In this document: one piece after another, positions 1 to 6,023 of the stretch
Position numbering within the stretch: the first letter of the stretch is position 1
How the letters are laid out: every line of letters begins with the position of its first letter
Assembly (NCBI GenBank): GCA_905215015.1
Contig: CAJMOS010000117.1
Span: 1-8,542 of the forward strand
Reading direction: 5' to 3'
Source: an uncultured bacterium
Lineage (GTDB): Bacteria > Spirochaetota > Spirochaetia > Sphaerochaetales > Sphaerochaetaceae
Length of the DNA: 8,542 bases
The notes under the pieces: generated by a model
What the model was told of the DNA's origin: nothing
Database searches by the model: none
The model's input: only the letters and a program-made list of their open reading frames with translations
Made by a program: the position numbers and the translations under genes

Positions 1-1
1 A

Positions 2-418
2 ATTAAGGACATCGGCACCCGCTCCCCCACCCTTTCGGTCAACATCCTCTTCCACAACCGCAAGGCCCACATGGTCGAGGCTGCCAGCGCTTATTTCTTG
101 ATGCCAAGCCGGTTCGAGCCCTGCGGGCTCAACCAGCTGTACTCGCTACGCTACGGAACGCTTCCGATCGTCCGTCGCACTGGGGGTCTGGCCGACTCGG
201 TCAGCGACCTCGACCAGCATCCCGAAACCGGGACAGGGTTTGTCTTCGATACCTTGAGCGGAAGCGAAATCGAACAAGCGGTCCGCCGGGCCCTCGCCTG
301 GTGGCCAGCCCTTCAAGTTGGACGCAGAAATGCGATGAGGGGTGATTATTCTTGGGAAAAGTCTGCCGAGGCGTATGTCCGGCTGTACGCAAGGGGAGGT
401 TCTCGTAATGGCAAATAA
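2..418 (+). CDS. glgA: Glycogen synthase, C-terminal part (5' end outside window)
   Basis: This is the last 138 residues of a GT5-family glycogen synthase, which transfers glucose from ADP-glucose to the non-reducing end of growing alpha-1,4-glucan in the cytoplasm. The frame is open from base 2 to the TAA at 416-418. The diagnostic C-terminal GT-B signature is present: 'MPSRFEPCGLNQLYSLRYG' followed by 'PIVRRTGGLADSV'. In GlgA this segment holds the E-P-C-G-L-x-Q donor-nucleotide site and the T-G-G-L-x-D-x-V loop. The later 'GTGFVFD' and the closing 'DYSWEKSAEAYVRLY' are also typical of the family end. The N-terminal domain and start codon lie upstream of the window. Its tail overlaps the start of glgC by 11 bases, so the two are probably co-transcribed and translationally coupled, supplying substrate and polymerase for glycogen storage. 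Confidence 0.95.
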   Translation: MKDIGTRSPTLSVNILFHNRKAHMVEAASAYFLMPSRFEPCGLNQLYSLRYGTLPIVRRTGGLADSVSDLDQHPETGTGFVFDTLSGSEIEQAVRRALAWWPALQVGRRNAMRGDYSWEKSAEAYVRLYARGGSRNGK

Positions 419-1706
419 AAAACCAAATGTTGTCGCAATCGTCCTTGGAGGAGGAAAAGGCACCCGCCTGTACCCGCTGACCATGGACCGCTCGAAGCCC
501 GCGGTACCCTTCGCGGGCAAATACCGCCTGGTCGATATTCCTATCTCAAACTGCATCAACAGCAACATGAAGCAGATCTACATCCTGACGCAGTTCAACT
601 CCGCCTCGCTGCACAACCATATCGCCAACACGTACGTGTTCGACACCTTCAGCCACGGTTTCGTCGAGATCCTTGCCGCCGAGCAGACCTACCAGAGTGA
701 TTCCTGGTACCAGGGTACCGCAGACGCGGTGCGCAAGAACCTGATCCATTTCCACGACCAGAAGGCGGACTACTACCTGATTCTGGCAGGCGACCAGCTC
801 TACCGCATGGACTTCAGGGAAATGCTGAAGCAGCACATCAATAGCGGCGCCGAGCTGACCATCGCCGGCAAACCGATCAGCCGCAAACAGGCTACCGGGC
901 TGGGCATCATCGGCGCGGACAAGGAAGGGTACATCAAGAAGTTCTACGAGAAGCCGGCAGCCGAGCTGGACATCTCCGACTACAAGTGCCCTCCGCAGCT
1001 TTTGGAAAACCAGCTGCACATCAAGGAGGACGCCTCCAACGAGTACATCGCCAGCATGGGTATCTACATCTTCAACGCAAAGACGATGGAAGAGGCGCTG
1101 AACAACGACAAGACCGACTTCGGCAAGGAGATCATTCCGGATATCATCAAGACCCGCAAGGTCTCCACCTTCCTGTTCAACGGCTTCTGGGAGGACATCG
1201 GAACCATCAAGGCCTTCTACGAGTGCAACCTCGACCTTGCCTCGATCAACCCGTCGTTCAACTTCTATGATGAGGACATGCCGATCTACACCCATCGCCG
1301 CCACCTGCCGGCCACGAAGATGAACTTCTGCAACATCAGCTGCTCGCTGGCAAGCGAAGGGTCGATCATCACCAACGCCTACATCGTCAACTCGATCATC
1401 GGCGTCCGTACCATCATCGAGAGCGGCGCCTCGCTGGACGGCGTCTACTGCATGGGCGCCAACTTCTACGAGACCGAGGAGGAGAAGCAGGAGAACGCCC
1501 GCATCGGCAGGCCGAACATCGGTATCGGCAAGGGCACGATCATCCGCCGCGCCATCATAGACCAGAACGTGCGTATCGGCGATGGTTGCCGTATCGGCAT
1601 CGACGACATCCCGCGCCAGGAAGGCGATTTCGAGATGTACTCCTACCATGACGGCATCATCGTCATCAACAAGAACGCCGTCATCAAGAACGGTACGGTG
1701 ATGTAA
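408..1706 (+). CDS. glgC: Glucose-1-phosphate adenylyltransferase (ADP-glucose pyrophosphorylase)
   Basis: GlgC makes ADP-glucose and pyrophosphate from ATP and glucose-1-phosphate, the committed step of bacterial glycogen synthesis. The 432-residue product has the nucleotidyltransferase loop 'VLGGGKGTRLYPLT' (residues 12-25), the catalytic-type aspartate D129 in 'GDQLYRMDF', and the sugar-phosphate-site 'FYEKP' (E181-P183). A C-terminal left-handed beta-helix (about residue 300 onward) includes 'GSIITNAYIVNSIIGVR' and 'MGANFYETEEE'. The wording of these motifs is closer to plant and cyanobacterial enzymes than to E. coli GlgC. I chose ATG 408 because AGGGGAGGT (392-400) sits 7 bases upstream and the family starts right before the GGG loop; an upstream start at 342 would add 22 unrelated residues. 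It overlaps glgA and is followed by a strong terminator, so it is probably the last gene of its operon. Allosteric control is expected from the family, but the effector cannot be read from this sequence. Confidence 0.97.
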   Translation: MANKKPNVVAIVLGGGKGTRLYPLTMDRSKPAVPFAGKYRLVDIPISNCINSNMKQIYILTQFNSASLHNHIANTYVFDTFSHGFVEILAAEQTYQSDSWYQGTADAVRKNLIHFHDQKADYYLILAGDQLYRMDFREMLKQHINSGAELTIAGKPISRKQATGLGIIGADKEGYIKKFYEKPAAELDISDYKCPPQLLENQLHIKEDASNEYIASMGIYIFNAKTMEEALNNDKTDFGKEIIPDIIKTRKVSTFLFNGFWEDIGTIKAFYECNLDLASINPSFNFYDEDMPIYTHRRHLPATKMNFCNISCSLASEGSIITNAYIVNSIIGVRTIIESGASLDGVYCMGANFYETEEEKQENARIGRPNIGIGKGTIIRRAIIDQNVRIGDGCRIGIDDIPRQEGDFEMYSYHDGIIVINKNAVIKNGTVM

Positions 1707-1725
1707 GGAAAACCTGTTTCGAATG

Positions 1726-1762
1726 CCGGGTTGCGGGTTGCTCCGCAGCCCGGTTTTCTTTT
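1726..1762 (+). terminator. Rho-independent terminator after glgC
   Basis: The arms CCGGGTTGCGG (1726-1736) and CCGCAGCCCGG (1743-1753) form an 11-bp stem with one G-U wobble and a 6-base loop. TTTTCTTTT follows at once. The hairpin starts 20 bases after the glgC stop, so it should end the glycogen operon and insulate the downstream metal-transport genes. Confidence 0.93.
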
Positions 1763-2073
1763 CTGGCGAGTTTGCAAACCAAGTGCGCCCAGTGCGGAAA
1801 CAAAAAAGTCCACAACACATGGGGATGGGTGACCGCCACTCCACTGCTGCGTTCCCCAACCCAGGGGCCACCTGGCTGCTCCCTGCGCACTTCCGACATC
1901 ACCACTGCCTTCTGCCGAGCCCATGCAGGAGATGTCCGGCAAACAGAATCGGCGACCTCGCAGATGTCCTGTGACGGAAACCTTGCACTTGGCGAGACGG
2001 TCCGCCCTGAGGAAAAAGTTCGACAAGGCGTACTTATTTCTTTGCAATACAAGTTCTTGCTATCGAACTTTTC
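1763..2073. other. Gene-poor spacer between glgC and the metal-ATPase operon
   Basis: I see no convincing gene here on either strand. Short open frames exist but lack a good ribosome binding site, recognisable motifs or plausible composition. Visible structure includes a perfect palindrome GTTTGCAAAC (1770-1779), a small hairpin CCAGG-GGCCA-CCTGG (1861-1875), a longer-range pair GGGGA (1821-1825) with TCCCC (1853-1857), and the octamer AGATGTCC repeated at 1930-1937 and 1962-1969. The first octamer copy is partly complementary to GACATC at 1895-1900. None of these matches an RNA family that I can recognise. The spacer could hold an unrecognised small RNA, decayed coding sequence or simply filler. 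Confidence 0.5.
2014..2072. repeat. 10-bp inverted repeat with central palindrome upstream of the ATPase promoter (possible operator)
   Basis: AAAAGTTCGA (2014-2023) and TCGAACTTTT (2063-2072) are perfect inverted copies 39 bases apart. Between them lies CAAGTTCTTG (2050-2059), a palindrome with a two-base centre. The right arm ends one base before the inferred -35 box (2074-2079). That placement would suit a repressor or activator site controlling the metal-transport genes, but no regulator is encoded in the window and no known operator consensus is recognised. Confidence 0.4.
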
Positions 2074-2103
2074 TTGATTCTCCTGCGTCCCCGTCCATAT
2101 AAT
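2074..2103 (+). promoter_or_regulatory. Sigma-70-type promoter for the metal-ATPase operon
   Basis: A perfect -10 box TATAAT (2098-2103) is preceded after 18 bases by TTGATT (2074-2079), which matches four of six -35 positions. Transcription would start near 2110, giving a leader of under 20 bases before ATG 2128. The short leader leaves no room for a riboswitch, so control should act on initiation, for example through the flanking inverted repeats. Confidence 0.75.
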
Positions 2104-2127
2104 CAAAAAAACTGAAAGGAGTCGCAT

Positions 2128-2376
2128 ATGACAAAAACAGGAGCTTTTCTTCTTGGAATGGTCGCAGGGGGAGCCGTAGTCACCATCGCACGCACCGCTG
2201 CGTTCCGCAAGGCCTGCGCCAAGGTCGTGGGAGCGGGAATGATGCTGAAAGAGGACGCCCGGGCTTTTTCCGAAACAATCAAGGAAGACGCCGAGGACGT
2301 GATGGCGGAAACGAAATACAACCGTAGCCAGAAAGCCGAATCGGGGAAACCGGCTGCCGCTCCTGCCAAGGCCTGA
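2128..2376 (+). CDS. Small single-span membrane protein (DUF6110-like), first gene of metal-ATPase cassette
   Basis: This 82-residue protein has an N-terminal hydrophobic, glycine-rich span, 'GAFLLGMVAGGAVVTIA' (about residues 5-21). A basic stretch with 'FRKACAKVVGAGMMLKEDA' follows, then an acidic helix 'ETIKEDAEDVMAETKY' and an Ala/Pro/Lys tail. From memory, the layout resembles small proteins annotated as DUF6110 that accompany heavy-metal P-type ATPases. I cannot verify that by search, and no biochemical function is claimed. The start is secure: AAAGGAG (2115-2121) lies 6 bases before ATG, just below a strong promoter. It ends 6 bases before the ATPase start, so the two are co-transcribed. 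A likely role is a membrane-anchored partner or modulator of the pump. One cysteine (in 'KACAKV') is present, and there is no metal-binding cluster. Confidence 0.8.
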   Translation: MTKTGAFLLGMVAGGAVVTIARTAAFRKACAKVVGAGMMLKEDARAFSETIKEDAEDVMAETKYNRSQKAESGKPAAAPAKA

Positions 2377-2382
2377 TCTGCG

Positions 2383-4476
2383 ATGGAATTCACCATCGTC
2401 CACCAGATTCCGGGAAGAATCCGTCTCCGCTACAACCGCTACGGATATTCCCGGAGACAGGCCATGTTGATGCAGATGCTGCTTTCGTTGCAGGAAGGAA
2501 TCGACTCGGTCACCGTCAATCCCGAAACGGGCAGCATCCTGCTGGTCTATACAGGAATCCCCCTCACGTCGGCTCTTGCTTTTATCAAGGCGCTCGGGCC
2601 GAAATATCTGGACGACGAAGAGCTCCTTGCCAGCGTGACCGTCCCCGAGGCTCAGGAAAACCTTTTTATCTCCCTATCCTCCATGGTGCTCCGTTTCCTG
2701 CTGAAGAAATTGCTTCCTCTCCCCATCAGGCGCTCCCTGTTGTTGCTGAATGTCGCGCCTAGAATCGGGAAAGGGATCGAAAGCGTGATGGCTGGCAAGC
2801 CTTTCTGCGCGAACACGTTGGATGCGACGGCGCTTGGCCTGTCGTTCGCCAGCGGAGATATCTCCACCACTTCCTCCATCAACCTCCTGCTCAACATGGG
2901 TGACGTGATGGAGGATTACACCAGACGGAAATCCTACGACAACCTCGCCCAGTCGCTGCTTCTCAGGGATGAGAACGTCCAAGTGCTGGTCGACGGAGAG
3001 GAGAAGTCCATCTCCAGCCGTATGCTGAAGGCCGGGGACGTGATTGTCGTACGTGCGGGTAGCGCAATAAGCGCCGATGGCACCGTCGAGAGTGGCGAAG
3101 GGGCGGTGAACCAAGCCGCCATGACAGGAGAATCGCTCCCTGTCAAAAAGGAAAAGGGAGACTCGGTGTATGCCTCCACCATTCTCGAGGAAGGTGAACT
3201 CCACATCAAGGTTCGTGCCGCGGGTGGCGAGACAAGGGTCAGCCGGATTGCCGACATGATCGATCGGTCCCAAGACCTGAAAGCAACCAGCCAGGTTCGA
3301 GCCGAACAGGCCGCGGACAGGATCGTCCCATACAATTTCCTGCTTGCCCTCGTCACCTACCTTGTGACGAGGAACCCCACAAAGGCCGCCTCGACCCTTT
3401 TGGTGGATTATTCCTGCGCCATGAAACTTTCAGCTCCGATTTCCGTGCTGGCAGCCATGCGGGACAGCGCGCAGCTTGGCATCATGGTCAAAGGGGGAAA
3501 ATATCTCGAGGACCTGGCGCATGCCGACGTGTTCGTCTTCGACAAGACAGGAACGCTGACGGAGAGCATGCCCCATCTCGCCGAGATTGTCACTTTCGGA
3601 GGCAGGGACGAGAACGAAGTGCTGCGCAATGCGGCATGCCTGGAGGAACACTTCCCCCACTCGCTTGCCCGGGCCGTGGTCAAGGCCGCGGTCGAGCGAA
3701 AGCTGGACCACAAGGAAAAGCACACCAAGGTGCAGTATGTGGTCGCCCATGGCATCGCCAGCACGCTGGATGGGGAGGAATTGAGAATCGGTTCGGCCCA
3801 TTTCATTTTTGAAGACGAGAAAATTCCAATGACCCGGGAAATCAGGAAAGAAATGGACCGATTGGAAAAGGATGGATGCTCCGAACTGTTCTTCGCCCAA
3901 GGGGGAGAACTTGCCGGCATCATCGCCATCAAAGATCCGCTGAGGAAGGAAAGTCCTTCCACCATCGCAAAGCTCAAATCCCTGGGAGCCACCCACGTGG
4001 TCATGATCACCGGCGACGGAGAGGCTACTGCCCGTGCCATCGCCTGGAGTGCGGGAATCGACGAGTATATCAGCCAGGCCCTTCCCGACCAGAAGATCGC
4101 GCTGATCAAGCGCTATCAGGCTGAAGGGCACAAGGTGGTCATGGTGGGAGACGGAATCAACGACTCTCCCGCCCTGTCTGCCGCCGACGTGGGAATCGCC
4201 ATGGGCCAGGCCTCCTCCATCGCACGGGAAACGGCAGACATCCTGCTTCCTGACGACGGGCTGGCGTCGCTGCCCATTCTCCGCGAGATCGGGCTCAGGC
4301 TGGCAGACCGTATCGACGGCAACAACCGCCTGATTGTCGCCTTGAATTCGGCTTTGATTGCCGGCGAGCTCGCAGGGACAATCGCTCCGGCCACCGCCGC
4401 CCTGGTGCACAACGGCTCGACCGTGGCGATCAGCATGGAGAGCATGCGCCCGCTGGTGGAGATCCCCGCGCCATGA
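2383..4476 (+). CDS. Heavy-metal-type P1B ATPase with cysteine-free HMA-like N-terminal domain
   Basis: This 697-residue cation-pumping ATPase lies in the cytoplasmic membrane and probably exports a transition metal using ATP. Residues 1-70 form an HMA-like fold, 'HQIPGRIRLRYNRYGY' to 'VNPETGSILLVY', without the CxxC metal site. The catalytic core is complete: actuator 'MTGES' (T248-S251), phosphorylation site 'DKTGTLTE' (D387), 'FPHSLARAVV' (H426, the HP-loop equivalent), 'TGD' (543-545) and hinge 'GDGINDSPA' (589-597). The sixth-helix metal motif is 'DYSCAMKLSAP' (S344-C345-A346) instead of CPC. Together with the closing 'ALVHNGSTVAI', this places it near the CtpC-like branch of heavy-metal pumps. 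Manganese, zinc or another metal cannot be decided from sequence. ATG 2383 begins exactly at the HMA-like domain, with AAGG 11 bases upstream. The stop overlaps the next gene (ATGA). Confidence 0.92.
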   Translation: MEFTIVHQIPGRIRLRYNRYGYSRRQAMLMQMLLSLQEGIDSVTVNPETGSILLVYTGIPLTSALAFIKALGPKYLDDEELLASVTVPEAQENLFISLSSMVLRFLLKKLLPLPIRRSLLLLNVAPRIGKGIESVMAGKPFCANTLDATALGLSFASGDISTTSSINLLLNMGDVMEDYTRRKSYDNLAQSLLLRDENVQVLVDGEEKSISSRMLKAGDVIVVRAGSAISADGTVESGEGAVNQAAMTGESLPVKKEKGDSVYASTILEEGELHIKVRAAGGETRVSRIADMIDRSQDLKATSQVRAEQAADRIVPYNFLLALVTYLVTRNPTKAASTLLVDYSCAMKLSAPISVLAAMRDSAQLGIMVKGGKYLEDLAHADVFVFDKTGTLTESMPHLAEIVTFGGRDENEVLRNAACLEEHFPHSLARAVVKAAVERKLDHKEKHTKVQYVVAHGIASTLDGEELRIGSAHFIFEDEKIPMTREIRKEMDRLEKDGCSELFFAQGGELAGIIAIKDPLRKESPSTIAKLKSLGATHVVMITGDGEATARAIAWSAGIDEYISQALPDQKIALIKRYQAEGHKVVMVGDGINDSPALSAADVGIAMGQASSIARETADILLPDDGLASLPILREIGLRLADRIDGNNRLIVALNSALIAGELAGTIAPATAALVHNGSTVAISMESMRPLVEIPAP

Positions 4477-4796
4477 CCATCGCATCATTCTTTCCAGGCC
4501 ATATCCGCATACGCGACCGGGTGATGAAGGATCCCGATATCGCCCGTGCCGTGCTGGATTTCGGCAAGGAACAAAGTTACGTGACAAACATCCAGATCAA
4601 TCCCGTGAACGGCAGCATCCTGATCGAGTACGAGCCAGAACGGGTTCCGCTGGACCAGTTCAAGGCCATGGCAAGGCTCCTTCTCCACCTCAAACGGTTG
4701 TGCGACCTGTATAGTCCGAGAAAAAAGGAAGCGATCATCGAGACAATCCATGAGATCGGGAAACAGCTCAAGGATCCCGATTGCGGGACCACGTAG
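4473..4796 (+). CDS. Stand-alone HMA-like domain protein, partner of the P-type ATPase
   Basis: The 107-residue soluble protein repeats the fold seen at the N-terminus of the preceding ATPase. 'SFFPGHIRIRDRV' aligns with 'HQIPGRIRLRYNR', and 'INPVNGSILIEYEP' with 'VNPETGSILLVYTG'. No CxxC is present; the only cysteines are in 'RLCDLY' and 'DPDCGTT'. An extra helical segment (about residues 60-100, 'LLLHLKRLCDLYSPRKKEAI') follows the domain. The ATG overlaps the ATPase stop as ATGA, and GGAG (4458-4461) lies 11 bases upstream, so translation is coupled. The family (HMA_2-like) often accompanies such pumps, but its role is unproven. It may dock on the pump, act as a detached regulatory domain or sense the substrate. 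A classical copper-chaperone role is unlikely without cysteines. Confidence 0.82.
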   Translation: MTIASFFPGHIRIRDRVMKDPDIARAVLDFGKEQSYVTNIQINPVNGSILIEYEPERVPLDQFKAMARLLLHLKRLCDLYSPRKKEAIIETIHEIGKQLKDPDCGTT

Positions 4797-4810
4797 CGGC
4801 CCGCCGTCCA

Positions 4811-4839
4811 TTGACACCCTGCGCGGCGAACCATACTAT
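4811..4839 (+). promoter_or_regulatory. Near-consensus sigma-70 promoter of the thiamine operon
   Basis: A perfect -35 box TTGACA (4811-4816), a 17-base spacer and TACTAT (4834-4839, four of six matches) give optimal spacing. Transcription should begin near 4845-4847, so the TPP aptamer starts at the extreme 5' end of the mRNA. The promoter lies just after the stop of the metal cassette. I see no convincing terminator between the two: the GCGGG/CCCGC pair at 4783-4804 lacks a T-tract, so some read-through is possible. Confidence 0.85.
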
Positions 4840-4846
4840 GAAAGGG

Positions 4847-4912
4847 TCCTAGGGGTGGTCGCAAGGCCTGAGATGATACCCGTTACCTGATCTGGATAAT
4901 GCCAGCGTAGGA
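4847..4912 (+). promoter_or_regulatory. TPP riboswitch aptamer (THI element)
   Basis: The conserved THI-box strings are present in order: CTGAGA (4868-4873), ACCC (4878-4881), then ACCTGATCTGGATAAT followed by GCCAGCGTAGGA (4885-4912). Stems can be drawn by hand. P1 is TCCTA (4847-4851) with TAGGA (4908-4912). P2 is GGGT (4853-4856) with ACCC (4878-4881). P3 is GGTC with GGCC closed by a GCAA tetraloop (4857-4868). P5 is CTGG (4892-4895) with CCAG (4902-4905). Thiamine pyrophosphate binding is known to switch such elements off. It precedes thiB directly, which fits control of thiamine uptake. Confidence 0.97.
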
Positions 4913-4936
4913 AGTGGAGCCAATCACCAAACACAA

Positions 4937-4962
4937 ACCCCCGGAGCATCATTCTGGGAGGT
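4937..4962 (+). promoter_or_regulatory. Shine-Dalgarno-sequestering hairpin (riboswitch expression platform)
   Basis: ACCCCCGGA (4937-4945) can pair with TCTGGG-A-GGT (4953-4962, A4959 bulged) across a 7-base loop. This gives nine base pairs, one of them G-U. The 3' arm contains the thiB Shine-Dalgarno sequence GGGAGGT (4956-4962), so the hairpin would block translation. No U-tract or terminator follows, which points to translational control. ACCCC (4937-4941) is also complementary to GGGGT (4852-4856) in aptamer stem P2. Without ligand that pairing could free the Shine-Dalgarno, and with TPP bound it would be lost. The alternative pairing is my inference. Confidence 0.65.
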
Positions 4963-4967
4963 GCGAA

Positions 4968-6023
4968 ATGCACGACAAGACAATGGTCATGGCCATTCTG
5001 GCCATGCTGGTCGCGGGCGGCAGCCTGCTCGCGAATGGAACCAAGGAAGAATCGAAGGCGAAGCAGGCGCAGGATGAGTCGACGGTCACCGTCTATTCCA
5101 CCAGCTCGTTCTGCGCCGAGTGGGGTCCCGGCCCCCAGCTCGCGAAGGATTTCGAGGAAAAGACCGGCATCAAGGTCACCCTCGTCGACGCGGGCAGCAC
5201 CGGGGAGATGCTGACCAAGCTGGTCTCCGAGAAGGATGACCCAGTGGCCGACGTCGTCATCGCCATCTCCGACAATCTGGCGCCCCGCATCTACGATGCC
5301 GGCATCCTTACCCCGTATGACAGCCCGGCGCTGAAGGACATCCCCTCCTTCCTCAAGTTCGACAGCCAGGACCGCCTGCTTCCCTACGACTACGGCAACT
5401 TCGGCTTTGTCTACGACAGCGAGAAGATCCCCGCCTCCGACGTCCCCCATTCGCTGGACGGGCTCACCGACCCCAAGTTCGAGAAGAAGGTCATCCTGAT
5501 GGACCCGAGGACCAGCTCCGCCGGCATGGGCCTTCTGGAATGGACCATCGAGGTCTATGGCGAGGACCACTGGCTTGACTGGTGGAGGAAGATGAAGCCG
5601 AACACCCTGACGGTGGCCAGCGGCTGGTCCGCCGGCTACGGCCTGTTCACCGAGGGGGAGGCGCCGATCGTGCTTACATACACGACCAGTCCGGTGTATC
5701 ATGTCATCAACGAGCATACCACCCGTTACCAGACGATGATCTTCGACGAGGGGCACAACACCACGATCGAGGGTCTCGGCCTGGTCAAGGGCGCCAAGCA
5801 TGCCGCTGCAGGAAAGGAACTGATCGACTTCGTGCTGACCGACGAACAGCTGAAGATCGCCGTCGCCGACTCGATGTACCCGGTCAACAGCTCCCTCGCG
5901 CTGCCTGACGCCTACCAGTACGCCCCGAAGCCGGCAAAGAACCTGAAGCTCGACGCCAACCTTCTGGAGCGCAAGCAGAACGAGTGGCTCGACGCTTGGG
6001 AAAAGGAGATGAGCAAGCAGTGA
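4968..6023 (+). CDS. thiB: Thiamine ABC transporter, periplasmic substrate-binding protein
   Basis: ThiB captures thiamine (in characterised homologues also TMP and TPP) outside the cytoplasmic membrane and delivers it to the ThiP permease. The 351-residue product starts with a Sec signal peptide, 'MVMAILAMLVAGGSLLA', with probable cleavage near 'ANG'. There is no lipobox cysteine, so it is predicted soluble. Family landmarks match E. coli TbpA closely: 'WGPGP' (W52-P56), 'PYDYGNFGFVYD', 'DPRTSSAGMGLLEW', 'GWSAGYGLF' (W220) and 'YTTSPVYH' (Y238-H245). The W, Y and D residues in these motifs line the ligand pocket in TbpA. ATG 4968 was chosen because GGGAGG lies 6 bases upstream. A GTG at 4914 would place the start against riboswitch stem P1 and ahead of the signal peptide. 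Its stop overlaps the thiP start. Expression should fall when TPP is abundant. Confidence 0.95.
   Translation: MHDKTMVMAILAMLVAGGSLLANGTKEESKAKQAQDESTVTVYSTSSFCAEWGPGPQLAKDFEEKTGIKVTLVDAGSTGEMLTKLVSEKDDPVADVVIAISDNLAPRIYDAGILTPYDSPALKDIPSFLKFDSQDRLLPYDYGNFGFVYDSEKIPASDVPHSLDGLTDPKFEKKVILMDPRTSSAGMGLLEWTIEVYGEDHWLDWWRKMKPNTLTVASGWSAGYGLFTEGEAPIVLTYTTSPVYHVINEHTTRYQTMIFDEGHNTTIEGLGLVKGAKHAAAGKELIDFVLTDEQLKIAVADSMYPVNSSLALPDAYQYAPKPAKNLKLDANLLERKQNEWLDAWEKEMSKQ

Noticed and set aside
546..1871. A 441-codon minus-strand frame opposite glgC
   Set aside because: The product is V/D/L/A-rich, without motifs, and runs through the glgC terminator. GlgC on the plus strand is certain.
1821..1990. A possible cobalamin riboswitch or other structured RNA in the spacer
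   Set aside because: Some strings look B12-box-like on quick reading (GCCACT, CCAGG), but the conserved box order and stems are missing on both strands.
1772..2077. A 101-codon frame with a 'CAQCGNKK' zinc-ribbon-like start in the glgC-ATPase spacer
   Set aside because: Only one CxxC pair is present, there is no ribosome binding site, the rest has no recognisable pattern, and the frame runs into the promoter region.
4783..4804. GCGGG/CCCGC hairpin as a terminator after the metal cassette
   Set aside because: The stem is only 5 bp, with a 12-base loop and no T-tract, so it is not a credible intrinsic terminator.
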